Assembly (NCBI GenBank): GCA_030654805.1
Contig: JAURWR010000120.1
Coordinates: forward strand, 1 to 33,097
Direction: 5' to 3'
Source of the DNA: Burkholderiaceae bacterium
GTDB taxonomy: Bacteria > Pseudomonadota > Gammaproteobacteria > Burkholderiales > Burkholderiaceae_C
DNA length: 33,097 nucleotides
The notes under the pieces are model-generated. The model made no database searches and was not told the DNA's origin. It saw only the letters and a list, made by a program, of their open reading frames with translations. Shown here one piece after another: positions 8,561-18,827 of the stretch. How positions within the stretch are numbered: position 1 is the stretch's first letter; every line of letters begins with the position of its first letter. The position numbers were made by a program, and so were the translations under genes.

Positions 8561-10198
8561 TCAGGCCGCCGCCAACGCGGTGTGAACCTGCGGCGCGGCG
8601 GCGACCAGCGCTTGGGTGTACTCATGGCGTGGATCGCCCAGCACCCGTGCCGCCTCGCCGATCTCGACGATCTCGCCGCGCCGCATCACCGCCACGCGGT
8701 CGCACATCTGCGCGGCCACGCGCAGGTCGTGGGTGATGAAGACCATGCTCAGCGAGAACTCGCGCCGCACCGCCGCAAACAGCGCCAGCACCTGGGCCTG
8801 CACGGAGACATCGAGCGCCGATACCGGCTCGTCGGCCACCAGCAGGCGGGGACGCATGGCCAGCGCGCGGGCGATGGCGATGCGCTGGCGTTGGCCGCCC
8901 GAGAACTCGTGCGGGTAGCGGTCGGCCGCGTCGGCGCTCAGGCCGACCTGCTGCAGCAGCTGGGCCACCAGCGCGGTGACGGCGTCTCGCGACAGGCCTT
9001 GCTCGACCGGCCCGGCGGCGATGGCGGCGCCGACGGTGTGTCGGGGGTTCAGCGAGGCGTAGGGATCCTGGAACACCATCTGGATCTGGCCGCGCACGGC
9101 CAGGGCGCGCTGCCGCACGTCAGCCGCCAGGGGCTGGCCTGCAAAGTGGAGCTGCCCGCTGTCGGCCGGGATCAGCCCGGTGAGCAGCCGGCCGACGGTG
9201 GACTTGCCCGAGCCCGATTCACCCACCAAGCCCAGCGTTTCGCCGGCCGCCAGCGTGAAGCCGATGTGGCGCGCGGCGGGCACCTCGCGAGGCTTCGTCC
9301 ACAGGCCGCCGCCGCTGCGGTAGGTCTTGCACAGCTGGTTGACCACCAACAGCGGCTCCCCGTGCGCGGCGGTGACCGCTGCCGCAGGCCGGCCGTGCGG
9401 AATCGCGGCGATCAGCCGCCGGGTGTAGTCGTGCTGCGGATCGCGCAACACCAGCCGCGCCGGGCCGCGCTCGACCACCCGGCCGAACTGCATCACCGCC
9501 ACCTGGTCGGCGATCTGTGCCACCACGCCGAAGTCATGGGTGATGAACAGCAGCGCCATGCCCTTGCGGTGCTGCAGTTCGCGCATCAGCGCCAGGATCT
9601 GCGCCTGGGTGGTGACATCCAGTGCGGTGGTCGGCTCGTCGGCGATCAGCAGCGTGGGTTCCAGCACCAGGGCCGCGGCGATCATCACCCGCTGGCGCTG
9701 GCCGCCCGACAGGCGGAACGGGTAGGCGTCGATCAGCCGCTCGGGGTCGGGCAGGCCGACGTCGCGCAGCGCCGACAGGATCCTGGCGCGGCGCTCCGCG
9801 CGCGGCAGCGGCTGGTGGGCGTCGAGCACCTCGCCGATCTGCTCGCCGATCTTCATCACCGGGTTTAGCGAGGTCATCGGCTCCTGGAAGATCATGCCGA
9901 TGCGCTGGCCGCGAACGGCGCGCAGTTCGTCCTCGGACAAGGGCAGCAGGTCGCGGCCTTCGAACAGGATCCGGCCGGCGACCGGTGCCACATGGGGCTT
10001 GGGCAGCAGGCCCATCACCGCGTTGGCGATCATCGACTTGCCCGAGCCCGACTCACCGACCACGCACAGCGTCTGGCCGGCGGCAACTTCCAAGTCGATA
10101 CCCTCGACGGCCAACGGGCGGTCGGCACCCGCGGGCAACCGGATGGCCAGGCCTTCGATGCGCAGCACCGGCGCACCGGCAGGGAGACGGTGGTTCAT
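8561..10198 (-). CDS. Peptide/opine-type ABC transporter, fused double ATPase (Dpp/Gsi-like)
   Basis: A 545-aa protein with two complete ABC ATPase domains in tandem, like GsiA or fused DppD-DppF. Domain 1 has Walker A GESGSGKS at 48-55, signature LSGGQRQR at 163-170 and Walker B LLIADEP at 183-189. Domain 2 repeats these at about 326-333, 432-439 and 452-458. The sequence continues to a typical oligopeptide-transporter tail. It powers the two permeases encoded just upstream. The start codon at 10198 overlaps the permease stop in an ATGA, which fixes the start; the 38 upstream residues in frame are shadow of the permease gene. The gene order receptor, permease, permease, ATPase is standard for the PepT family. 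Confidence 0.95.
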   Translation of the reverse strand: MNHRLPAGAPVLRIEGLAIRLPAGADRPLAVEGIDLEVAAGQTLCVVGESGSGKSMIANAVMGLLPKPHVAPVAGRILFEGRDLLPLSEDELRAVRGQRIGMIFQEPMTSLNPVMKIGEQIGEVLDAHQPLPRAERRARILSALRDVGLPDPERLIDAYPFRLSGGQRQRVMIAAALVLEPTLLIADEPTTALDVTTQAQILALMRELQHRKGMALLFITHDFGVVAQIADQVAVMQFGRVVERGPARLVLRDPQHDYTRRLIAAIPHGRPAAAVTAAHGEPLLVVNQLCKTYRSGGGLWTKPREVPAARHIGFTLAAGETLGLVGESGSGKSTVGRLLTGLIPADSGQLHFAGQPLAADVRQRALAVRGQIQMVFQDPYASLNPRHTVGAAIAAGPVEQGLSRDAVTALVAQLLQQVGLSADAADRYPHEFSGGQRQRIAIARALAMRPRLLVADEPVSALDVSVQAQVLALFAAVRREFSLSMVFITHDLRVAAQMCDRVAVMRRGEIVEIGEAARVLGDPRHEYTQALVAAAPQVHTALAAA

Positions 10199-11037
10199 CG
10201 GGGTTTCCCATCCAGCCGCGTGTTCAGGCCGTCGTTCAGCCCTTCGCCCACCAGGTTCAGCGCCAGCACCGTCAGCGCGATCGCCAGGCCCGGGAACACG
10301 GCGATCCACCATGCCTGGCGCAGGGCCGTGCGCGCGGCGCCCACCATGTAGCCCCAGCTCATCAGGTTGGGGTCCCCCAGGCCCAGGAAGCTGAGGCCCG
10401 ATTCCAGCAGGATGGCGCTGGCGATCATCAGCGAGCCCATCACGATGATGGGTGACAAGGCATTCGGCAGGATCTGCGTGAAGATGATCTTGCGGCTGGA
10501 TTGCCCGGCCAGCAATGCGGCCTGCACGAATTCACGCTGGCGCAGGCTGAGGAACTCACTGCGCACCAGCCGCGCCACCGGCGGCCAGCTGATCACCGCG
10601 ATGGCGCCGACGATCGAATAGACGGAGGGTTGGAAGATCGCCACCACCACCACCGCCAGGGCGAAGCCCGGCACGGCCTGGAACAATTCGGTGAAGCGCA
10701 TCAGCGCCGCGTCCACCCAGCCACCGTGGTAGCCGGCCAGGGCGCCCACCGTCACCCCCACCGCCAGCGACACCGCCGTGGCCACCACCCCGATCAGCAG
10801 CGATACCCGGGCGCCGTGGATCAGCCCGGCGGCCACGTCGCGGCCCAGCGCGTCGGTGCCCAGCCAGGGGCCCGACGCCGTGCCGGGCGCCAGGAAGGGT
10901 GGTGCCAGCATCGCCCAGGGGTCGTTGCCGGCCAGCCAGGGCGCGCCCAGCGCGCCGATGGCGACGGTCAGCAGCAGGACCAGGCCGATCACCGCGCCTC
11001 GGTTGCGGCAGAAGCGGCGGATGAACTCGGGGCTCAT
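10195..11037 (-). CDS. Peptide/opine-type ABC transporter permease (DppC-like)
   Basis: A 280-aa inner-membrane permease. It opens with the OppC-type N-terminal helix (GAVIGLVLLLTVAIGALGAPW) and the periplasmic WLGTDALGRDV motif that marks DppC/OppC proteins. The cytoplasmic EAA loop reads REFVQAALLAGQ, then IIFTQILPNALSPIIV. The end has the usual LNLVGEGLNDGLNTRLD. The start overlaps the DppB-like stop (ATGA, 11034-11037). The frame stays open far upstream, but that part is antisense shadow. It pairs with the DppB-like protein to form the channel. Confidence 0.95.
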   Translation of the reverse strand: MSPEFIRRFCRNRGAVIGLVLLLTVAIGALGAPWLAGNDPWAMLAPPFLAPGTASGPWLGTDALGRDVAAGLIHGARVSLLIGVVATAVSLAVGVTVGALAGYHGGWVDAALMRFTELFQAVPGFALAVVVVAIFQPSVYSIVGAIAVISWPPVARLVRSEFLSLRQREFVQAALLAGQSSRKIIFTQILPNALSPIIVMGSLMIASAILLESGLSFLGLGDPNLMSWGYMVGAARTALRQAWWIAVFPGLAIALTVLALNLVGEGLNDGLNTRLDGKPR

Positions 11038-12008
11038 GACAACTCGATCCGCGGATCGACCACGGTGTAGACCAGGTCGGTGATGACGTTGAACAGCACG
11101 GCCAGCGCGGCCGTCACCAGGAAGGTGCCCAGCAGCAGGCTGTAGTCGCGCTGGCCCAGTGCGTCGAACAGCAGGCGACCGATGCCCGGCCAGGCGAACA
11201 CGGTCTCGATGATCACCGCGCCACCCACCATGGCGCCGGCTTGCAGGCCCGCCAGCGTGACCACCGGCAGCAGCGCGTTGCGCAACACATGGGCGCGCAG
11301 GATGCGGCCTGCGGGCAAGCCCTTGGCGCGGGCGGTCTTGACGAAATCCTGGCCGGCGGCCTCCAGCATGGCCGCGCGGGTCATTCGGGCATACACCGCC
11401 ATGAAGAACGTGGCCAGCACCAGCGTGGGCAGCACCATGTGGTGGGCGATGTCGAGCGCGCGGCGCCAGCCGCTGAAGCCGCCGCCCACGGTCTCGTAGC
11501 CGAAGGCCGGCAGCCAGGGCAGCCAGATCGAGAACACCAGCACGGCCAGCAGGGCCAGCCAGTACAGAGGGGTGGCGTAGAACAGCGTGGAGAACAGGCT
11601 GATCGCGCTGTCCTGCCAGGTGCCCACCCGCGTGCTGGCCCACACGCCCAGCGTGACGCCGAAGGCCAGCGACAGCACGAAGGCCGCCCCGGTGAGCAGC
11701 AGCGTGGCGGGCAGGCGCTCGACGATCAGGTCGAGCACCGGCAGTTGCTGGCGGTACGACAGGCCCAGGTCGCCCTGCGCCAGGCGGCCCAGGTAGGTGA
11801 GCAGCTGCTGCGGCAGCGGCTTGTCCAGGTCGAAGCGCTCCCGCAGCTGCTGCAGGTACTGGTCGTCGGTGGCGCCCGCCTCACCGGCCATCACCATCGC
11901 AGGGTCGCCCGGCGCGGCGCGCACCAGCAGGAAGTTCATCACCGCGATCAGCAGCAGGGCCGCCACGCCCTGCATCAGGCGGCGCAGGGTGTAGCGCAAG
12001 GGGTTCAC
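11034..12008 (-). CDS. Peptide/opine-type ABC transporter permease (DppB-like)
   Basis: A 324-aa six-helix inner-membrane permease. It has the DppB hallmark N-terminus (YTLRRLMQGVAALLLIAVM, then FLLVRAAPGDPA) and the EAA loop EAAGQDFVKTARAKGLPA, then HVLRNALLPVVT. The C-terminus ends in the conserved DLVYTVVDPRIELS. It is 31 bases downstream of the receptor gene and overlaps the DppC-like gene by four bases. Confidence 0.95.
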   Translation of the reverse strand: MNPLRYTLRRLMQGVAALLLIAVMNFLLVRAAPGDPAMVMAGEAGATDDQYLQQLRERFDLDKPLPQQLLTYLGRLAQGDLGLSYRQQLPVLDLIVERLPATLLLTGAAFVLSLAFGVTLGVWASTRVGTWQDSAISLFSTLFYATPLYWLALLAVLVFSIWLPWLPAFGYETVGGGFSGWRRALDIAHHMVLPTLVLATFFMAVYARMTRAAMLEAAGQDFVKTARAKGLPAGRILRAHVLRNALLPVVTLAGLQAGAMVGGAVIIETVFAWPGIGRLLFDALGQRDYSLLLGTFLVTAALAVLFNVITDLVYTVVDPRIELS

Positions 12009-12039
12009 GGCGCTTGCTCCGAAGCGGGACGGGTGACGC

Positions 12040-13605
12040 TCAGCGGATCGCGGCGCGACCCAGGCTGTCGTTCAGGCCGACGGCGCTGCTGATGGGGTTG
12101 TCGACCTTGCTGCTGCGGTAGACCGTGGGGAAGTCCAGGTCCAGCAGCCACAGCGCGGCCACGTCGTCGACCATCGTGCGCTGCACTTCGGCATAGGTGG
12201 CGGCACGGTCGGCGGGCTGGGTCTGGCGCGAGCCGCGCTCGAACAGGGCATCGACCTTCACGTTCTGGTAGCCGCCCACGTTGTTGAAGGGCGAGCCCTT
12301 GCGTATCTCGCTGCCGATGTAGTTGCGCGCCACGCCCAGTGCCGGGTCACCGCTCTGGTACAGGAAGGTGAAGGCGAGGTCGAAGTCCCAGTTGGCCTGG
12401 CGCGCCATGGTCGTGGCCATGTCGTTGCTGTTGAGCTGGATGTTGAAACCGGCCAGCGTGAGCTGCTGCTTGACCATCTCGGCCATGCGCGTCCAGGTCT
12501 CGCCGAAGGGCAGGCCCTGCAGCCGCACCGGCTCCCCCTTGTAGCCGGCCGCTGCCAGCAGGGCCTTGGCCTTGGCCGCGTCGCGTGGGTACTGCCTGAC
12601 CTTGTCGGTGAAGTAGGGCGTGTAGCGGTTGAAGGGGCCGGCGGCCGGCGTTGCGAAACCCTGCCACACCACCTGGGCCAGCGCCTGCCGGTCGATCGCG
12701 TGCATCAGCGCCTGCCGCACCCGCAGGTCGGCCAGCAGCGGCTGGCGGTGGTTGATCCAGATGCTGGCCAGCGGCGCGAACTTCTCGTAGCCCTTCTGCG
12801 TCACCGACACGCCGGGCAGCTTGGCCAGGCGCGGCACGTCGAAATACTCGACCGTGCCACCGGGCAACACGTCGACCTTGCCGGATTCGAAGGCCGCTGC
12901 GCGCGACGCGCCGTCAGGGATGATGTGCCAGTAGACGTTGTCGATGCCGGGCTGGCCCGCCTCGTGGTACTTGTCGTTCTTGACCAGTTGGATGTGCGAG
13001 CCGCGCACCCATTCCTTGAACTTGAACGGGCCGGTGCCGACCGGCGTGCCGGTGGGCGGCTTGGACAGGTCCTGCGCTTCGAGCAAGTGCTTGGGGCCGA
13101 TCGAGCAGGAGCTGATGTCGAAAAGTCCCAGGAAGGCCGCGTAGGGGTAGTTCAGGCGGAACTCGACCGTCAGCGCGTCCAGCGCCTTGATGCTGGCCAC
13201 CGACAGCAGGCCGACGCGGAAGCGCGGGTTGAAGGCCCGCATCAGCTTGTCGGCGCTGAACACCACGTCGTCGGCGGTGAAGGGCTTGCCGTCGTGCCAG
13301 CTGACGCCCCTCTTCAACTTGAAGGTGTAGACCAGGCCGTCCTTGCTGACCGTCCACTCGGTGGCCAGGCTGGGCAGGGGTTTCAACTTCTCGTCGTAGC
13401 GCAGCAGCGATTCATAGACGCTGCCCATCACCATTTGCGCTGGGCCGGTGCTGCCGGCACCGATCATCAGCGCATTGGGCTCCGGGAACAGCGCCACGTT
13501 CAGCACCTTGGCGCCTTGTGCCCAGGCGGGCACGGGCAGGCCACCGGCCAGCCAGCCGATGGACGAAACGCTGGCAGCCAGCAGGCTGCGACGATGGATG
13601 GTCAT
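12040..13605 (-). CDS. ABC transporter substrate-binding protein, family 5 (peptide/opine type)
   Basis: A 521-aa periplasmic receptor of the SBP_bac_5 class, which binds di/oligopeptides, opines, nickel or glutathione-like ligands. The signal peptide (MTIHRRSLLAASVSSIGWLA) has a likely cleavage after AWA near residue 29. Family motifs include YESLLRYDEKLKPLPSLA, WHDGKPFTADDVVFS and GTGPFKFKEW. The start at 13605 has AGGAG upstream; the longer open frame is antisense shadow of the M20 gene region. It delivers the ligand to the permease pair and is the second gene of the operon. Ligand specificity cannot be read from sequence. Confidence 0.94.
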   Translation of the reverse strand: MTIHRRSLLAASVSSIGWLAGGLPVPAWAQGAKVLNVALFPEPNALMIGAGSTGPAQMVMGSVYESLLRYDEKLKPLPSLATEWTVSKDGLVYTFKLKRGVSWHDGKPFTADDVVFSADKLMRAFNPRFRVGLLSVASIKALDALTVEFRLNYPYAAFLGLFDISSCSIGPKHLLEAQDLSKPPTGTPVGTGPFKFKEWVRGSHIQLVKNDKYHEAGQPGIDNVYWHIIPDGASRAAAFESGKVDVLPGGTVEYFDVPRLAKLPGVSVTQKGYEKFAPLASIWINHRQPLLADLRVRQALMHAIDRQALAQVVWQGFATPAAGPFNRYTPYFTDKVRQYPRDAAKAKALLAAAGYKGEPVRLQGLPFGETWTRMAEMVKQQLTLAGFNIQLNSNDMATTMARQANWDFDLAFTFLYQSGDPALGVARNYIGSEIRKGSPFNNVGGYQNVKVDALFERGSRQTQPADRAATYAEVQRTMVDDVAALWLLDLDFPTVYRSSKVDNPISSAVGLNDSLGRAAIR

Positions 13606-13697
13606 GGAAAAGCTCCTGGAGTTCGCCTGCGGGCCTGTGCAGGGCGGATGGAAAGGGGATGTGATGGGCCGGCGGGGCGTGACGCGACCGCCTGCGA

Positions 13698-14870
13698 TCA
13701 GTCGCGCAGGAACCGCTGGGTCAACAAGCACCAATAGGCAGCGCCGACGGCCACGTTGTCGTCGTTGAAGTCATAGCCGGGGTTGTGGACCATGCAGCCA
13801 CCCTCGCCCTCGCCGTTACCGATCAGCAGGTAGCTGCCCGGACAGTGCTCCAGCATCACCGCGAAGTCCTCGCTGCCCGTCATCGCCGGTCCTTGCAGGG
13901 TGACGCCATCGGCACCCAGCAGTTCCAGGCCCACCTGGCGCGCGAAATTCGTCTCGGCCACGCTGTTGACCAGCACCGGGTAGTCGCGCTTGTAGTCCAC
14001 CCGCGCGGACACGCCGAAGCTGGTGGCCTGGGCCTGCACCAATGCCGTGATGCGCTGCTGCAGCAGGTCACGCACGCCAGGGTCCAGCGAGCGCACGCTC
14101 AATTCCATCGTGGCGATCTGCGGGATCACGTTGTTGGCTCGGCCGGCGTTGAATGCACCCACCGTGACGATGGCCGTCTGCTGCGGGTCGATGTTGCGCG
14201 ACACCACCGTCTGCAGCGCCATCACGATGCTGGCGGCCGCCACCACCGGGTCTGCCGCGAGGTGTGGCATCGCGCCATGCCCACCGGTGCCGGTGACCGT
14301 GATCGTGACGTCGTCGGACGAGGCCATGGCCGGGCCTTCCCGGAACACCAGCCGCCCTGCGGGCGTTCCAGGCATGTTGTGCATCGCAAAGATGGCGTCG
14401 CACGGAAACTGCTCGAACAGGCCCTGCTCGATCATCAACCGGGCGCCACCGGGGTGCTCCTCGGCGGGCTGGAACACCAGGTGCAGCGTGCCCGAGAAAT
14501 CACCCGCCTCGGCCAGATGGCGCGCCGCGGCCAGCAGCATGGCCGAGTGGCCGTCGTGGCCGCAGGCGTGCATCACGCCGTCGTGCACGCTGGTCCAGTC
14601 GCGGCCTGTGGCTTCCTGGATCGGCAGCGCATCCATGTCGGCGCGCAGTCCCAGGCGCTTGCGGCCGCTGCCGCGCTTCAAGCTGCCCACCACGCCGGTG
14701 GTCGCCAGACCGCGGTGCACGGTGTAGCCCCAGGTCTGCAGCCGGTCAGCGATCAATTGCGCGGTGCGGGTCTCGGCCAGGCCCAGTTCGGGATGCTGGT
14801 GCAGATCACGGCGCAACGCGATGAATTCGGGTTCGCGCTGGCGCAAGGCCTCGATCAGCGGGTGGTTCAT
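13698..14870 (-). CDS. M20-family metal-dependent amidohydrolase (N-acyl amino acid hydrolase type)
   Basis: A 390-aa zinc or manganese hydrolase of the hippuricase/IAA-amino acid hydrolase branch (M20D), which removes an acyl group from an N-acyl amino acid. Metal ligands are visible: Cys103 and His105 in MHACGHDGH, Glu138 in QPAEEHPGG, His164 in AMHNMPG, and the late His in CMVHNPGYDFND. The lead-in RRDLHQHPELG and RADMDALPI are diagnostic. There is no signal peptide, so it acts on imported substrate. It is the first gene of the eight-gene minus-strand operon. A LysR gene is divergent from it and is the likely activator. Confidence 0.95.
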   Translation of the reverse strand: MNHPLIEALRQREPEFIALRRDLHQHPELGLAETRTAQLIADRLQTWGYTVHRGLATTGVVGSLKRGSGRKRLGLRADMDALPIQEATGRDWTSVHDGVMHACGHDGHSAMLLAAARHLAEAGDFSGTLHLVFQPAEEHPGGARLMIEQGLFEQFPCDAIFAMHNMPGTPAGRLVFREGPAMASSDDVTITVTGTGGHGAMPHLAADPVVAAASIVMALQTVVSRNIDPQQTAIVTVGAFNAGRANNVIPQIATMELSVRSLDPGVRDLLQQRITALVQAQATSFGVSARVDYKRDYPVLVNSVAETNFARQVGLELLGADGVTLQGPAMTGSEDFAVMLEHCPGSYLLIGNGEGEGGCMVHNPGYDFNDDNVAVGAAYWCLLTQRFLRD

Positions 14871-14940
14871 GGGGCTTCGTGGCAGGGGCAGTGGGCTTGA
14901 GTGAACGCGATCCTAGGCAGCGCACCCGAAAACCGTAAGG

Positions 14941-15029
14941 CAACCAATAGCACGCATGAACACCTTTGGTTGTCTGCAAGATCTGACGCCCAGGCGGACA
15001 ATCCGCTGCAGTTCAGCAGGCAGACAACC
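14941..15029. promoter_or_regulatory. Candidate LysR operator in the divergent M20/LysR promoter region
   Basis: The 255-base gap holds CAACCAA (14941-14947) facing TTGGTTG (14966-14972). GGTTGTCTGC (14968-14977) is an exact inverted match to GCAGACAACC (15020-15029). Three related half-sites, two of them sharing the TTGG/GGTTG core, between divergent genes are typical of LysR-type recognition plus activation sites. Assignment to this LysR is inferred from position. Confidence 0.5.
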
Positions 15030-15125
15030 CTTCAAATGGCCGAGCGGCGCCCCCTGCAAGCGCTGGCATGCCGGTGGTCGTGGCGGGTGTTCGAACCGAT
15101 GGGGTGGTCACTTGAGGGAAACACA

Positions 15126-16022
15126 GTGAAGTTGCAGCAACTGGAAGTGCTGGTCTCGGTGGCCGAAAACGGCGGCATCCGGGCCGCAGCGCGCCACCTC
15201 GCCCTGTCACAGGCGGCGGTCACCAAGGCCATGCGGCTCCTTGAGCAGGAAGCCGGTGTGCCGCTTCTCATCCGCAAAGCCCGCGGCATCGCGCTGACAG
15301 CGCCCGGCCAGCGCCTGCTGGCGCGCGCGAGAGTGGTCTCGCGCCAGGTGTCGCTGGCCCGTGAAGATCTGCGGCAATCGCAAGGCGAGGACTTCGGCTC
15401 GGTGCGGGTGGGTGTCACGCCCTTTCTCACCTTCACCGCGTTGGGGCCGGCCTTCAACTGGTTCCGTCAGCGTTACCGCAACGTGGACCTGCAATTGATC
15501 GAGGGCCTGATGACCCGCGTGATCCCGCGCCTGCGCGACGGCACGCTGGACATCGCCGTGGTGGCCGCTGACCTGGGCGAACTGCAGGACGATGAGTTCA
15601 CCCGCCAGCGCATCCTGCAGGCGCCGCAGTGCATCGTGGTCCGCGAAGGCCACCCGGTGTTGGCCGACCCGAGCGCCCGCGCCTTGACCGAACTGGAATG
15701 GGTGATGACCCAGCCCATGGCCGGCAGCACACAGCCCCGTACCGAGGCGATGTTCGTGCTGGCCGGGGTGGCGCCGCCCGGCCGGGTGATCCAGTGCGAT
15801 GCGCTGGCGGCCATGAGCATCCTGCGCCACTCGGACGTGGTCGGCATCATGCCGCGGCCGCTGCTCGGCCACCCCGAGACGCGCGGCATCGTCGCCATAG
15901 AAAACACGCCGCTACGCCCCTGCGACATCGAGTTGCTGCTGCTGACACAGCCCGACACGCCGTTGACAGCCGCCGCCGAGTATTTCGCCCATTGCCTGAT
16001 GACCAACAGTCAGTCGGCCTGA
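15126..16022 (+). CDS. LysR-family transcriptional regulator
   Basis: A 298-aa LysR protein. The helix-turn-helix spans about residues 3-60 (LQQLEVLVSVAENGGIRAAA, then LSQAAVTKAMRLLEQEAG) and the periplasmic-binding-like effector domain starts at about 90 (VRVGVTPFLTFTALGPA). GTG 15126 was chosen because it places the KLQQLE helix at the N-terminus as in the family, with GAGGG upstream; an ATG nine codons earlier (15099) is possible. It is divergent from the M20/ABC/amidase operon and probably controls it through repeats at 14941-15029. Its 3' end overlaps the convergent AraC gene by 13 bases, so each could interfere with the other. Confidence 0.92.
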   Translation: MKLQQLEVLVSVAENGGIRAAARHLALSQAAVTKAMRLLEQEAGVPLLIRKARGIALTAPGQRLLARARVVSRQVSLAREDLRQSQGEDFGSVRVGVTPFLTFTALGPAFNWFRQRYRNVDLQLIEGLMTRVIPRLRDGTLDIAVVAADLGELQDDEFTRQRILQAPQCIVVREGHPVLADPSARALTELEWVMTQPMAGSTQPRTEAMFVLAGVAPPGRVIQCDALAAMSILRHSDVVGIMPRPLLGHPETRGIVAIENTPLRPCDIELLLLTQPDTPLTAAAEYFAHCLMTNSQSA

Positions 16023-17086
16023 GGCGCAAAAGGTGCTGCCGGGCGTGAGGCCTCGACCGAGGCCCGCGTCGCATCGCTCACAACCGCACCACCGCGACGA
16101 TAGGCGCCCGGCGAACTCCCGGTCCAGTGCTTGAACGCACGCTGGAACGCCGCACTGTCGGCAAACCCCAGCTCGTCGGCCAGCGCTGCCAGCGGCACGG
16201 TACTGGTGTTCAGGCGCACGATCGCCATGTCGCGGCGCAACGCATCCTTCAGGGCCTGGAACGAGGTGCCGTCCGAAGCCAGGTGCCGCTGCAACGTGGA
16301 GGCGGCCATGTGCAGCGCGGCTGCCGTGGCGCCCAGGTCGGGCCAAGCGGGCTGCGCCCTCTGAAGATGAAGGCGAACGCGCTCGCTGATCAGGTCGGTG
16401 CGGCGCGGCACGATGACGTTGGCCCGCGCATCGGCCAGGAATGCCCGCACCGCCGCCTTGTCCTGGCGCACCGGTTGCTGCAGTTGCCGGGCATCGATCC
16501 AGAACGCCGACTGCTGCTGCTCGAAGCGCAGCGGGGCGGGAAAGATCTTGCCGTAGCTGCCGGCGTGGGGCGGGTTCGCAAAGGCGAAGTCGAAACGCTC
16601 CGCGGGCAGCCGGCCACCTGCCAGCCAGGCCAGCAGGCGCCAGAAGATGCGCAGCAGCAATTCGTGCAGGAAGACCAGTCGCGCGGCGTCCGCGTCGTTG
16701 AAACGCAGGCTGATGCCGAACAGCGGCCCGGCTTGCACCAACTGCAGGGTGACTTCGTCCTGTAGCAGCCCGAAGGTCCGCCCCGCCCGGCGCATGGCCA
16801 AACCCAAGGTGTCCTCGCCCGCCGCGGAACGAACGATGAGTGCGAAGCTGCCGCGCTTCAGCGGACGCGGCAGAAAGCCCAGCAGGTCGTCGTCGAGCCG
16901 GTCGGTCAGGGACTGGAACAGTGCCACGTACTGGTCTGCGGTCACACGGGCGCCGGACAACGCCAGCAGGTCCGGGTCGATGCCCGCATCGGCAAGGAAG
17001 GCATGGCCATCATGTCCGCGCGAACGCACACCAGACAGCATGCCTTGCACGAAGGCGATCGGGACCGTGACGGGGGATTGAAGCAT
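16010..17086 (-). CDS. AraC-family transcriptional regulator (ligand-binding N-domain type)
   Basis: A 358-aa regulator. The N-terminal half is the conserved effector domain seen in OruR-like AraC proteins (GIDPDLLALSGARVTADQYVALF, later RLVFLHELLLRIFW). The C-terminal double helix-turn-helix begins about 250 (LGATAAALHMAASTLQRHL) and ends ADELGFADSAAFQRAFKHW, then GSSPGAYRRG. The start at 17086 fits the N-terminal fold; the frame stays open for 518 more codons only because of antisense shadow under the ligase. It is divergent from the acyl-CoA operon and is its likely regulator through the tandem repeats at 17106-17144. Confidence 0.92.
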   Translation of the reverse strand: MLQSPVTVPIAFVQGMLSGVRSRGHDGHAFLADAGIDPDLLALSGARVTADQYVALFQSLTDRLDDDLLGFLPRPLKRGSFALIVRSAAGEDTLGLAMRRAGRTFGLLQDEVTLQLVQAGPLFGISLRFNDADAARLVFLHELLLRIFWRLLAWLAGGRLPAERFDFAFANPPHAGSYGKIFPAPLRFEQQQSAFWIDARQLQQPVRQDKAAVRAFLADARANVIVPRRTDLISERVRLHLQRAQPAWPDLGATAAALHMAASTLQRHLASDGTSFQALKDALRRDMAIVRLNTSTVPLAALADELGFADSAAFQRAFKHWTGSSPGAYRRGGAVVSDATRASVEASRPAAPFAPQAD

Positions 17087-17105
17087 CGGGCTGGTCGGTG
17101 TCGCC

Positions 17106-17144
17106 GATCGATGTGATTGGCCATGAGATCGATGCAAAACGCCA
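17106..17144. promoter_or_regulatory. Tandem direct repeats, probable AraC-type operator
   Basis: GATCGATG-nnAnnn-GCCA occurs twice, at 17106-17123 and 17127-17144, offset by exactly 21 bases, or two helical turns. Twelve fixed bases plus one shared A match in both copies. It lies in the 135-base divergent gap between the AraC gene and the acyl-CoA ligase. AraC-family proteins bind such same-face direct repeats with their two helix-turn-helix units. Confidence 0.6.
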
Positions 17145-17221
17145 TCGTGCCGGCAACCGCTGATTTCTACCATGCGGACCAGCCCGCCTTGACGCGTGCA
17201 GCCATTCCAAAGGAGACCCGC

Positions 17222-18781
<1,560 letters not shown>

Positions 18782-18827
18782 CGCGCCTCACCCTGTTTCT
18801 CTCTCCCTCTATCGACAGGAGCTTTCC

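Noticed and set aside
8213-9868. A 551-codon plus-strand frame opposite the double ATPase
   Set aside because: Antisense shadow; the ATPase on the minus strand has complete Walker A, signature and Walker B motifs twice.
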